A stretch of DNA of 64,000 nt, taken from NCBI GenBank assembly GCA_000585055.1, contig JEMX01000067.1, positions 1-64,000 of the forward strand, given 5' to 3'. The DNA is from Candidatus Accumulibacter appositus. Lineage in GTDB: Bacteria > Pseudomonadota > Gammaproteobacteria > Burkholderiales > Rhodocyclaceae. Every line of letters begins with the position of its first letter. Within the stretch, counting starts at the first letter, position 1. Position numbers and translations under genes: made by a program. Below the pieces are notes generated by a model. It was not told the DNA's origin. It saw nothing but the letters and a program-made list of their open reading frames with translations, and made no database searches. Below, piece by piece: positions 26,432-34,098 of this stretch.

Positions 26432-27727
26432 TCATCGTTGCGGGAGCTCTCGCCGCTCGTCAAAGGCCAGAAACGCAGACGATTCGGCTTGCTTGAGGGC
26501 CAATGCAATCAGCTCCTGGCCTTTTCCTGCGCCGCCATCGGCAAGCAGCGCACGGTAGAAACGGGCGTAGAACTCGTCAGGTTCGACGCGCAGACGGTAG
26601 GCAAGTGCGACTGCGGAGCGATGCGCTGGGCGCTGGTACACCAAGCGGAGCTCGCCGTCCGGCGGCAGGCGCGTGTCGGCGATCTCACTGCCGAGATCGA
26701 CAGGGACCTGCCGTTGAATGAGCTGCTCGACGCGGGTTCCCGGCAAACTGCGACCCTCGCTGTCGAGCTGCTCGATCTCGGCGACCAGTCTGGGTGTCAC
26801 ATAGGTCGGCAAGTAATGGCCGGCGCCGGTATTGCGTATGTTCAGCGCTGCGCGGATGGCGTTGTTAACCCACTCCCCGCTGTCCACCGAAAAGGCGACG
26901 GCAGCCCGGACCATTTCCGGATCGTGAATTCCCCGCCACAGGTGTCGGCGTTCGGGCATGTGGCAGGATTGGCAGCTGCGGCCTTCTCGGGCATGTCGCG
27001 ATGCCTTCCATTCCTCGTAGGTGTTCTCCAGCAGTTTCCCGTTCAGGGCGTATTCGTCCGGCTGGAACTGGTGGCAGGCAGAGCAGAAGCGCGCATCCTC
27101 GAAAGCGCCGGTGGCGACGAAGCCGGCATGCGGCAAAGCGGCGTTCTGTGCGGCGTCGGGTGCGCTCCCGTCGCGCCGTGGCGGGCCCGAGCGCTGATGC
27201 GCCCGAACGTGACAGGCGGCACAGATCACCCCCTGCTGGTGCACAGACGCGGCGGCTGGCAAGGGGGCGCCGCTTGCTGACGCCTGTTCGGTTGCCGCGA
27301 GCTCAGCAAGCAGGGCGTCGGCCTGTTCCGCCAGCGGAGCGTGGCAGCGGATGCAGTCCTGATGTTCATCGCGTGCGCCTGGGTCCATGGCGAGCAACTG
27401 CCCCATCAGGCCGGGCCCCATGGCGTGGGCGTGCAAGCTTGTCTGCCAGTCACGGTATTGCTCAGGATGACAGCTACCGCAATCGGCGGGTACTAGTGAG
27501 GCTTCAAGCGGGCTGAAGTGCTTGGGGGGCTCACCCTGCGCGGCGAGTGGGCGCGCCCAGTGGCGGTCGAGAAACGCGCCTGCCGCGTCCACGGGTTCTG
27601 TCAGCGGCGAGCTCTCGGCGAGGGCTGGTGGTACGACCGTCTCGCCCCTGTTGCAAGCAGCAAGAGCGAACAGCAAAACGGGAAGAGCCAACAGCACCCT
27701 TCCCGTTTCAACTGCTGAAGTGAACAT
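26432..27727 (-). CDS. Pentahaem c-type cytochrome lipoprotein
   Basis: A 431-aa exported protein with a lipoprotein signal (LLALPVLLFALAAC, lipobox LAAC) and five CxxCH haem-attachment motifs: CGSCH, CIRCH, CAACH, CSACH and CQSCH. The last reads CQSCHMPE, as in many multihaem cytochromes. A beta-rich C-terminal domain of about 150 residues (about 280-431) has no haem. It would be a membrane-tethered electron-transfer protein in the periplasm or on the outer membrane. Start ATG 27727 is 16 nt after the stop of the NPCAAK gene; the open frame continues upstream through that gene, but this is an artefact. Its redox partner is unknown. Confidence 0.85.
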   Translation of the reverse strand: MFTSAVETGRVLLALPVLLFALAACNRGETVVPPALAESSPLTEPVDAAGAFLDRHWARPLAAQGEPPKHFSPLEASLVPADCGSCHPEQYRDWQTSLHAHAMGPGLMGQLLAMDPGARDEHQDCIRCHAPLAEQADALLAELAATEQASASGAPLPAAASVHQQGVICAACHVRAHQRSGPPRRDGSAPDAAQNAALPHAGFVATGAFEDARFCSACHQFQPDEYALNGKLLENTYEEWKASRHAREGRSCQSCHMPERRHLWRGIHDPEMVRAAVAFSVDSGEWVNNAIRAALNIRNTGAGHYLPTYVTPRLVAEIEQLDSEGRSLPGTRVEQLIQRQVPVDLGSEIADTRLPPDGELRLVYQRPAHRSAVALAYRLRVEPDEFYARFYRALLADGGAGKGQELIALALKQAESSAFLAFDERRELPQR

Positions 27728-27743
27728 GCTCAGGCGATGCTCA

Positions 27744-27998
27744 TCACATCTTCTTGGCTGCGCAAGGGTTCTTGGCAGCACAGGGATTTTTCGCAGCGCA
27801 CGGATTTTTCGCAGCGCAGGGGTTTGCCGCCTTTGCCGCGCACGGATTGGCCATCTTGGTCGGTGCGGATTTTGCGGCACAGGGGTTCTTCGCCGCGCAG
27901 GGGTTCTTCGCGGCGCACGGATTGGCCGCGTGCGCGAAAGGAACGGCGAGAGCAAGAGCGGCGGTGCCGAGCGCAAGCTTCAGGGTTTTCGTGTTCAT
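27744..27998 (-). CDS. Secreted NPCAAK-repeat protein, 84 aa
   Basis: A Sec signal peptide (MNTKTLKLALGTAALALAVPFAHA) is followed by eight copies of the hexapeptide NPCAAK, broken once by SAPTKMA and once by AA, ending KM. The mature protein of about 60 residues therefore has eight evenly spaced Cys and eight or more Lys and nothing else resembling a folded domain. A role in binding soft metals such as copper is an inference from Cys periodicity and from the cupredoxin and cytochrome neighbours. Start ATG 27998 has AGGAG upstream. I do not recognise a named family. Confidence 0.8.
   Translation of the reverse strand: MNTKTLKLALGTAALALAVPFAHAANPCAAKNPCAAKNPCAAKSAPTKMANPCAAKAANPCAAKNPCAAKNPCAAKNPCAAKKM
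27750..27927 (-). repeat. 18-bp tandem coding repeats (NPCAAK units)
   Basis: The eight hexapeptide units are encoded by near-identical 18-bp modules, in two blocks. The high DNA-level identity implies recent expansion or ongoing slippage, and the copy number may vary between strains. Confidence 0.8.
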
Positions 27999-28048
27999 GA
28001 GCGGTCTCCTTTGGTAGGTTTTAGTTACACAATCTAGCGGAACATCCG

Positions 28049-28177
28049 CTATTTCTTTGCAGCACAAGGGTTTGTTGTCGCGCAGGCGTTGGCCGCCGCG
28101 TAGGACGTGGCCATGGGCAGTGCCAAGCCGCCGGCAAGAGCAATGGCCAAAGCAAGTGGTTTCGCTTTCGGGTTCAT
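28049..28177 (-). CDS. Secreted mini NPCAAK protein, 42 aa
   Basis: A very short gene on the minus strand. The protein has a signal peptide (MNPKAKPLALAIALAGGLAL and on to SYA) and a mature tail AANACATTNPCAAKK containing one full NPCAAK unit and one further Cys. Start ATG 28177 is preceded by AGAGGAG at good spacing. The stop at 28049 is 50 nt before the start of the 84-aa repeat protein, to which it is clearly related by signal peptide style and tail. It is likely the first gene of the locus, and easily missed by gene finders. Confidence 0.7.
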   Translation of the reverse strand: MNPKAKPLALAIALAGGLALPMATSYAAANACATTNPCAAKK

Positions 28178-28655
28178 CACCGTTCTCCTCTTTTTGCGTC
28201 AGTTCTCGCGGCGCTCAACACCGCGTCGGTAAGCAGCGGACAGGTCTTGATAGCGCTTGGTCGCCCCATGCAGGCAGATACTTACAGCTTTTTGAGAGCT
28301 CTTTTTTCGGCGCCACACTGCTCCGCAGCCGGCTTCTGATGTCAGACTTCGCCTGGCCAGTCGTCGTTCCAGCAGCAAGGCATGATCGACCGCTCACCGT
28401 TGAGCGTTATCCGACACCGGTTGGCCGTGCCGCTTGCCGCCTCGGGCTTGGCCCAAGCCGGCGGCGCGGCAGCTTAGCCGGTAACGCGGTGCTGATGATC
28501 TTTCGCAATGATTACGCGGAGCGCCGACTTGGACCGCTTGGCTCGCGAGCGGGATCCGGTGTTCGCGCGCATCGTCCGTGACGCGGTCAAGAAATAGGCA
28601 GCAAGAATGAGCCGCACGCCAATGAGAATGAATCTGGAGAGCGAGGAACGCGTCG
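28178..28655. other. Intergenic region before the NPCAAK locus
   Basis: A 478-nt gap between divergent genes. On the minus strand, TGTAAG (28281-28286) and CGAC (28260-28263) with a 17-nt spacer resemble an ECF-sigma promoter. On the plus strand a 29-codon frame at 28508-28597 (MITRSADLDRLARERDPVFA...) could be a gene remnant; it has no ribosome-binding site. Nothing else was recognised. Confidence 0.35.
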
Positions 28656-28886
28656 ATGTCGAAAGTCCCTGAAAACCTGCCAGAGAGCACTTGCCCGGAT
28701 TGCGGTCGCACCTTCGTCTGTGGTGTGGAGGCTGGCCTGACGACTTGCTGGTGCATGCAGAAGCCAGGCCGTGCGGACTATGCGCCGCCTCCCTTCACGC
28801 CGGACGCCGGCAGCCGTTGCTATTGCCCGAGCTGTCTGGCGCAGCGTTTCAGCGCTCCGCCAGAAAAGCCCTCTCCGGGAGCATGA
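28656..28886 (+). CDS. Cysteine-rich CWC family protein
   Basis: A 76-aa protein matching the Cys-rich CWC family: CPDCGRTFVCGV, CWCMQKP and CYCPSCLAQRF, with nine Cys in all. The spacing suggests a zinc-binding fold. The function of this family is unknown. GAGG precedes the ATG. The 3' end overlaps the convergent nudB gene by 38 nt (28849-28886). Confidence 0.85.
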   Translation: MSKVPENLPESTCPDCGRTFVCGVEAGLTTCWCMQKPGRADYAPPPFTPDAGSRCYCPSCLAQRFSAPPEKPSPGA

Positions 28887-29304
28887 GCAGCGCGTCGCGG
28901 TTGCTCCAGGAAAAGCAGCTTGCAGCTGCTTCGCGCCAAGGCAACCAGCAGTAGTCGCGATGCTCCGCGGGAGCAATGGTGACCGCCTGCACGGCAGGTA
29001 GCTGCAAGGAGAAGACGTGTTCGGTGTTGTGCCGCACGCCGGGTGCGTAACGATGGCGCCACTCGGCAAATATCTCGTAGCAGTGACTTAGCTGCCAGTC
29101 CTGTAACTCGCCTGGAGAGGCGTGGATGCCGGTCTCTTCGGCCAGTTCACGCCGCGCCGTGTCGAGCAGCGTTTCGCCCGCTTCCTGGCTGCCGGTGACC
29201 GACTGCCAGTAGCCGGCATGGGCGGCACGCTCAAGCAGCAGCACCTGCAGTTGCGGGGTATGGATCACGACCAGGACCGACACCGGTCGCTTGTAGGCGG
29301 TCAT
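28849..29304 (-). CDS. nudB: Dihydroneopterin triphosphate diphosphatase (Nudix)
   Basis: A 151-aa Nudix hydrolase removing pyrophosphate from dihydroneopterin triphosphate, an early step of folate synthesis. The Nudix box is complete: GSQEAGETLLDTARRELAEETGI (G-x5-E-x7-REL-x-EE-x-G-I). YKRPVSVLVVIHTP at the N-terminus and the late WLPWREA are typical of NudB. Linkage to aspS is common in proteobacteria. Its start overlaps the barstar stop by 4 nt, so it is in the aspS operon. Confidence 0.93.
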   Translation of the reverse strand: MTAYKRPVSVLVVIHTPQLQVLLLERAAHAGYWQSVTGSQEAGETLLDTARRELAEETGIHASPGELQDWQLSHCYEIFAEWRHRYAPGVRHNTEHVFSLQLPAVQAVTIAPAEHRDYCWLPWREAAASCFSWSNRDALLMLPERAFLAER

Positions 29305-29744
29305 TCCAGGGTCGCAAGCGTCGCCAATCCGTCAGCCTGGAGGTCGTAGAAAACCCACATCGGGACGTCTTGCGAACGCCATTCGTCGATTACTGCGGCG
29401 AAAACCTGGTTGAGCGTGCGGAAAGCAGGGGCGTCCGCAAGCTGCAGAGCCTCGGCCCTGGAGAGGATCAGCAGGTAGCCGGCTTCTTCGCGCCACGAAA
29501 TATCGCTCAGGCAATCTTTCAGGGCGTCGAAGTTGTTGCCGTACCACTCGGGGAAGCCGAGCTGCCGGCCGAGCCGGGCGAGTACTTGCTGGATCTGGTC
29601 GGAGTCGCCGAGATCCGCATCGAAACAGGCAAAGCCGGCGGCCTCGGCCGCTTCTCTGAGGGCCCGACGATCACCGTGCGGTAGACGGTAGACGCCGGCC
29701 TGGCGTGAATCCTCCAACAGGGCTTGCAGATTCTTCTGAGTCAT
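29301..29744 (-). CDS. Barstar-family RNase inhibitor
   Basis: A 147-aa cytoplasmic protein with the barstar fold: RALREAAEAAGFACFDADLGD, LGFPEWYGNNFDALKDCLSDISW, and a final helix-strand. The GNNFDALKDCLSD block contains the acidic residues that plug the active site of barnase. It is encoded directly after a barnase-type RNase and presumably protects the cell from it. Start ATG 29744 is preferred; a TTG at 29756 would overlap the RNase stop. It is longer than B. amyloliquefaciens barstar (about 90 aa). Confidence 0.92.
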   Translation of the reverse strand: MTQKNLQALLEDSRQAGVYRLPHGDRRALREAAEAAGFACFDADLGDSDQIQQVLARLGRQLGFPEWYGNNFDALKDCLSDISWREEAGYLLILSRAEALQLADAPAFRTLNQVFAAVIDEWRSQDVPMWVFYDLQADGLATLATLE

Positions 29745-29756
29745 GGGGGCTGCCAA

Positions 29757-30176
29757 CTATTCGTCGATGCGGCGGAAGCTGCGGTAGTGATCAGCGGTGT
29801 AGTAGTACTCGCCGGAGGTGGCGACATTCCCGCCGCTCCCCTCGCCGGCGACAATCCGTCGCGCTCCCCGGTCGCGGCGGCCTGGCGTCGGGACGGTGTA
29901 CTCTCGGTAATAAGCGCGTCGTTGCAGGGGGAGGCGTTTCTCGAAATTGCCGAAGACACTGCCGTCCTTGTGCGCATATGGGAAGGGTCCACCTTGCTTG
30001 ATCAGATGCAGGGTTTGCTGCGCTTCGGCAGGCAGCTCGGCCAGCGCGATCCGCTGCAGGGTCGCGCTCTCGCGTGCCAGTGCGGCAGCGCTCGGGCCGA
30101 AGAAAGCGAGCAGTGCCAGCAGCGCGAGCAGCGCCGCGCTGAGCAGCTGGCGGTGGTAAGCAGCGGCGCCGGGCAC
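29757..30176 (-). CDS. Secreted guanyl-specific ribonuclease (barnase/N1 type)
   Basis: A 139-aa precursor with a hydrophobic signal (LLSAALLALLALLAFFGPSAAA) and a mature RNase domain of about 100 residues. Blocks GGPFPYAHKDGSVFGNFEKR, YYREYTVPTPG, RGARRIV and YYTADHYRSF are those of the barnase/RNase N1 family. The catalytic residues are all visible: E92, the Arg cluster R103-R107, and H130. Start GTG 30176 is 5 nt after the aspS stop. The next gene is its inhibitor. It could be a secreted nuclease for nutrient acquisition or competition. Confidence 0.92.
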   Translation of the reverse strand: MPGAAAYHRQLLSAALLALLALLAFFGPSAAALARESATLQRIALAELPAEAQQTLHLIKQGGPFPYAHKDGSVFGNFEKRLPLQRRAYYREYTVPTPGRRDRGARRIVAGEGSGGNVATSGEYYYTADHYRSFRRIDE

Positions 30177-30181
30177 GCTTG

Positions 30182-31984
30182 CTAGCACTTGCCGACCTCG
30201 ACCTGCGTGTCGACTTTCTGGCGCAGGCGAATATGCAGTTCGCGCAGCTGTTTCTCGTCCACACTGTTCGGCGCGTCGGTGAGCAGACACTGCGCGCGCT
30301 GCGTTTTCGGAAAAGCGATCACGTCGCGGATCGACTCGGTGCCGGCCATCATGGCGACGATGCGGTCAAGGCCGAAGGCCAGGCCGCCATGCGGTGGCGC
30401 ACCGTACTTTAGTGCGTCGAGCAGGAAGCCGAACTTGAGTTTCGCTTCGTCGTCGCTGATCCCGAGCACCTTGAAGACTTTCTCCTGTACCTCGGACTGG
30501 TGGATACGCACCGAGCCGCCGCCCAGTTCGGAACCGTTCAGCGCCAGGTCGTAGGCTTTCGCCAGGCAGCTGCCGGGATCGCTCTGCAGCAGATCCAGGT
30601 GACCGTCCTTGGGGCTGGTGAAGGGATGGTGGCAGGCGGTCCAGCGTCGCTCGGTCTCGTCGAAGTCGAACATCGGGAAGTCCACAATCCACACCGGCTC
30701 CCAGGGATTGCCGTTCAAAAAGCCTTTTTCGTGACCAATTCTGACGCGCAGGGCACCCAGCGCGTCATTGACCACTTTGCGCTTGTCGGCCCCGAAGAAA
30801 ATCAGATCGCCGGACTGCGCACCGGTGCGCTCGACGATGGCCTGCAGCGCAGCGGCATGCAGGTTCTTGACGATCGGTGATTGCAGGCCGGTCTCGTTGA
30901 GCTGCGTGACATCATTGACCTTGATGTAGGCCAGCCCGCGCGCGCCGTAGATGCCGACGAACTGGGTATAGGCGTCGATCTCGCCACGCGTCAGATTGGC
31001 GCCACCGGGTACGCGCAGGGCAGCAATGCGACCGCCCGGATTGTTGGCGACGCCGGCAAAGACCTTGAAGGAAACGTCCTTGAGTACGTCGGCGACCTCG
31101 ACCAGTTCGAGATCGACGCGAAGATCCGGCTTGTCCGACCCGTAGCGATCCATCGCCTCGCCGTAGCTCAGGCGGGGAAACGGGATCGGCAGTTCGACGG
31201 CCATTACCTCGCGGAATACCGCCCGGATCAGGTCCTCCATGAGGGTGACAATTTCCCCTTCGGCCATGAACGAAGTCTCGATATCGACCTGGGTGAACTC
31301 CGGCTGGCGGTCGGCACGCAGGTCCTCGTCGCGAAAGCACTTGACGATCTGATAGTAGCGGTCGAAGCCGGCGACCATCAGCAGTTGCTTGAACAGTTGC
31401 GGCGACTGTGGCAAAGCGAAGAACTGCCCCGGGTGAACGCGTGACGGCACCAGATAGTCGCGCGCCCCTTCCGGGGTGCTCTTGGTGAGCATCGGCGTTT
31501 CGATGTCCATGAAGCCGGCGTCGTCGAGGAAGCGGCGAAAGGCGCGTGCCGTCTGGTAGCGCAGGCGCATGTTCTTCTGCATCTGCGGACGGCGCAGGTC
31601 GATTACCCGGTGCTCCAGGCGAATACTTTCCGACAGGTTCTCTTCGTCCAGCTGAAATGGTGGGGTCGCCGAAGCGTTGAGGATCTCCATCGCGTGACAG
31701 AGGATCTCGACTTCCCCGCTGGCGATGTTGGCGTTCACGGTTCCTTCCGGACGAGCGCGGACCTTGCCCGTAATGCGCAGGCAGAACTCGTTGCGCACCG
31801 CTTCGGCGATCGCAAACATTTCCGGACGATCCGGATCGCAGACAATCTGGGCCAGACCCTCGCGGTCGCGCAGGTCGACGAAGATGACGCCACCGTGGTC
31901 CCGCCGCCGGTGCGCCCAGCCGCAAAGCCTCACTTCCTGGCCGATGAGCTGTGAATTGACTTGTCCGCAGTAATGAGTTCGCAT
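30182..31984 (-). CDS. aspS: Aspartyl-tRNA synthetase
   Basis: A 600-aa class IIb synthetase. An N-terminal OB fold recognises the anticodon ([34 protein letters not shown]), and the class II catalytic core follows with motif 1 around [31 protein letters not shown], motif 2 [18 protein letters not shown], and motif 3 [15 protein letters not shown]. The bacterial GAD insertion domain lies between about 290 and 420. It is the third gene after fmdB and DUF502, and heads into the RNase/barstar/nudB genes. Confidence 0.98.
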   Translation of the reverse strand: MRTHYCGQVNSQLIGQEVRLCGWAHRRRDHGGVIFVDLRDREGLAQIVCDPDRPEMFAIAEAVRNEFCLRITGKVRARPEGTVNANIASGEVEILCHAMEILNASATPPFQLDEENLSESIRLEHRVIDLRRPQMQKNMRLRYQTARAFRRFLDDAGFMDIETPMLTKSTPEGARDYLVPSRVHPGQFFALPQSPQLFKQLLMVAGFDRYYQIVKCFRDEDLRADRQPEFTQVDIETSFMAEGEIVTLMEDLIRAVFREVMAVELPIPFPRLSYGEAMDRYGSDKPDLRVDLELVEVADVLKDVSFKVFAGVANNPGGRIAALRVPGGANLTRGEIDAYTQFVGIYGARGLAYIKVNDVTQLNETGLQSPIVKNLHAAALQAIVERTGAQSGDLIFFGADKRKVVNDALGALRVRIGHEKGFLNGNPWEPVWIVDFPMFDFDETERRWTACHHPFTSPKDGHLDLLQSDPGSCLAKAYDLALNGSELGGGSVRIHQSEVQEKVFKVLGISDDEAKLKFGFLLDALKYGAPPHGGLAFGLDRIVAMMAGTESIRDVIAFPKTQRAQCLLTDAPNSVDEKQLRELHIRLRQKVDTQVEVGKC

Positions 31985-32005
31985 GCTGTTTCCGGGTTGC
32001 TGGTA

Positions 32006-32671
32006 TCAGGTTATGGTGGGGTCGGTGGGCGGCGCAGCGGCGCTCTCCGATTGCTTCGACGCTGCCGATTCTTGCCGGCGCGTCGCCGGTGGTGCGACGA
32101 CGCCCATGGAAATAACGTACTTCAGCGCCGTATCGACGCTCATCTCCAGTTCAATGACGTCCCTTTTTGGCAGCATCAAAAAGAAGCCGGAGGTCGGGTT
32201 CGGGGTCGTCGGTACGTAGACGCTGACGTAGTCACCGTCTAGATGGTGGAGTACGTCAGCACCCGGTTTGCCGGTCAGAAAGGCGATCGTCCAGGCTCCC
32301 CGACGCGGGTACTCGACCAGCAGCGCTTTGCGAAAAGCGTTGCCCGATGATGAGAACAGGGTGTCGGAAACCTGCTTGACGCTGTTGTAGATCGAATTGA
32401 CGACCGGAATGCGTGCCAGTAGGTGTTCCCACCAGCGCACTAGGTGTTGGCCGATGAAATTGGCAGCCAGCAAGCCGGTGATCATGATGATCAGCAGGGT
32501 CAGGATCACTCCGGCGCCCGGGATGTCGAAGCCGAGCAGTGTGCGCGGATGGATCGCCGCCGGCAGAAGGCGCATCGATTGATCCATGGCGCCGACGATC
32601 AGCACCAACACCCAAGCGGTGATCGCCAATGGCACCCAGATCAGCAGGCCGGTAATGAAATACCGCTTCAT
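32006..32671 (-). CDS. DUF502 membrane protein
   Basis: A 221-aa inner-membrane protein of the DUF502 family. There are two transmembrane helices: FITGLLIWVPLAITAWVLVLIV near the N-terminus and GAGVILTLLIIMITGLLAANFIG. A cytoplasmic domain follows with the family hallmarks IPVVNSIYNSVKQVSDTL, FRKALLVEYPRRGAWTIAFLTG and VPTTPNPTSGFFLMLP. ATG 32671 overlaps the fmdB stop by 4 nt. Function is not established. The C-terminal 30 residues are low-complexity. Confidence 0.92.
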   Translation of the reverse strand: MKRYFITGLLIWVPLAITAWVLVLIVGAMDQSMRLLPAAIHPRTLLGFDIPGAGVILTLLIIMITGLLAANFIGQHLVRWWEHLLARIPVVNSIYNSVKQVSDTLFSSSGNAFRKALLVEYPRRGAWTIAFLTGKPGADVLHHLDGDYVSVYVPTTPNPTSGFFLMLPKRDVIELEMSVDTALKYVISMGVVAPPATRRQESAASKQSESAAAPPTDPTIT

Positions 32672-33057
32672 CCCTTGTTTTTGACCGCCGCCGTGTTCTT
32701 GGAGCTGGCGGGCGCAGTGTCTGCCGAGCTCGTTGCCTTGCCGGTGCTCGTTGAACTGCTCGAATCTGTTGATGGCCCGGCGTTTGCTGGACTTGTCGCC
32801 CTTGCCGTACTGGTGGGCGGCGGCGCGCTTTGCTTGCGGTCGGAGTCCGTGTTGGCCGCTGACGGGGCCTTGTTGCCACCCTTGAAATCGGTTACGTACC
32901 AGCCGTTGCCTTTCAACTGGAAGCCAGCCGCCGTGACCTGCTTCCTGTACGTCGCCTGTGCGCATTCCGGGCAGATGCTCAAGGCCGCCTCACTCAGTTT
33001 CTGCAGGTGATCTTTTTCGAAACCGCAAGCTTCGCAGCGATAGGCGTAAATCGGCAT
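32668..33057 (-). CDS. FmdB-family zinc-ribbon protein
   Basis: A 129-aa protein. Its N-terminus is the FmdB zinc ribbon MPIYAYRCEACGFEKDHLQK...CPECAQATYRKQVTAAGF, with two CxxC knuckles binding one zinc. Then comes GWYVTDFKGG and a 65-residue Ser/Thr/Ala-rich disordered tail. The family is a putative regulatory or adaptor protein; its partner is unknown. The fmdB-DUF502-aspS order is common in betaproteobacteria. Confidence 0.93.
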   Translation of the reverse strand: MPIYAYRCEACGFEKDHLQKLSEAALSICPECAQATYRKQVTAAGFQLKGNGWYVTDFKGGNKAPSAANTDSDRKQSAPPPTSTARATSPANAGPSTDSSSSTSTGKATSSADTAPASSKNTAAVKNKG

Positions 33058-33100
33058 GACGAACCCTCAAAAGACGCAGGCTAGCGCCCGAAAAGGCACG

Positions 33101-33106
33101 ATTATA
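33101..33106 (-). promoter_or_regulatory. -10 element for the fmdB-aspS operon
   Basis: TATAAT on the minus strand, within GCGTATAATCG, about 44 nt upstream of the fmdB start. No strong -35 hexamer is visible. Confidence 0.5.
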
Positions 33107-33175
33107 CGCGAACCCGGATGCCGTTTGCCGGTCCCAGCCTCGCCTGCAGAGGGCTCCCATTGCCGGCCGGAACAG

Positions 33176-34036
33176 CTACAGCAGGCTCAGGTAGGCGCGC
33201 GTCAGCGGCTTCCCCCAGAACAGCGCCAGCAGGCCCGCGGCCGCCAGGTAGGGGCCGAACGGAATGGGCACGCTGCGGCCGCGCTTGGCGATCACGATCA
33301 GTGCAATTCCGACCACAGCGCCGAGTAGCGACGAAAGCAGAATGGTCAAGGGAAGCATCTCCCAGCCGAGCCAGGCACCGAGAGCGGCGAGCAGCTTGAA
33401 GTCGCCGTAGCCCATGCCTTCCTTCCCGGTGGTTAGCTTGAAAGCCCAATACACGGACCATAGGGCAAGATAGCCGCACATTGCCCCGATGACCGACGAT
33501 TGCAGGTCGGTGAAAGTGCCGAAGAGATTGAACAGCAGGCCGGCCCAGAGCAGTGGCAGCGTGATCGCATCGGGCAACAACTGGCTGTCGAAGTCGATGC
33601 CGGTCAGCGCGATCAGGCTCCAGATCAGGAGCATGGCAGCAATGGCTGCCAGGCCATAGCCGAAATGAAGGGCGGCAAAGGCGCACAAAAGGCCGCTAGC
33701 TGCCTCGACCAGCGGGTAGCGTGGCGAGATTGGTGCCGCGCACGCCGAGCAGCGGCCGCGGAGAAACAGCCAGCTCAGCAGCGGTATGTTCTCGATCGCC
33801 CTGATGGCATGGCCACAGGCGGGGCATCGCGAGCCCGGTCGGGCCAGCGACAGCGGCTCGTGCGGCGGCGGCTCTTCACCGTGCAGCTCGGCGCAGTGAT
33901 TGCGCCAGTCCCGGTCCATCATCATCGGCAAGCGGTGGATGACGACGTTGAGGAAGCTGCCAACCAGCAGCCCGAGCACGCCGCAGATCGCGGCGAACAG
34001 AGCCAGGGGCAGGTCCGCAGCGAGAATACCGGGCAC
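33176..34036 (-). CDS. pilD: Type IV prepilin peptidase / N-methyltransferase
   Basis: A 286-aa polytopic inner-membrane aspartic protease that cleaves prepilin leader peptides and methylates the new N-terminus. The N-terminal cytoplasmic domain has the four-Cys zinc motif (CPACGHAI and CSACAAPI). The catalytic aspartates are in GIDFDSQLLPD and GMGYGDFKLL, the GxGD-type site. About seven or eight transmembrane segments are present. It is the last gene of pilB-pilC-pilD on the minus strand. Confidence 0.97.
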   Translation of the reverse strand: MPGILAADLPLALFAAICGVLGLLVGSFLNVVIHRLPMMMDRDWRNHCAELHGEEPPPHEPLSLARPGSRCPACGHAIRAIENIPLLSWLFLRGRCSACAAPISPRYPLVEAASGLLCAFAALHFGYGLAAIAAMLLIWSLIALTGIDFDSQLLPDAITLPLLWAGLLFNLFGTFTDLQSSVIGAMCGYLALWSVYWAFKLTTGKEGMGYGDFKLLAALGAWLGWEMLPLTILLSSLLGAVVGIALIVIAKRGRSVPIPFGPYLAAAGLLALFWGKPLTRAYLSLL

Positions 34037-34098
34037 TATGTGCCGCGCCGCGCGCGGCGTTCCGAAAGGAGGCGAGTGCTCAAACGCCGTTTTCCCGG

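Noticed and set aside
27750-27927. 18-bp repeats as a CRISPR array
   Set aside because: The units are contiguous, in frame and without spacers; they encode hexapeptides of a secreted protein.
27728-27976. 83-codon upstream extension of the pentahaem cytochrome
   Set aside because: It reads antiparallel-free but out of frame through the NPCAAK repeat gene, giving Arg/Pro repeats; the lipoprotein signal begins at 27727.
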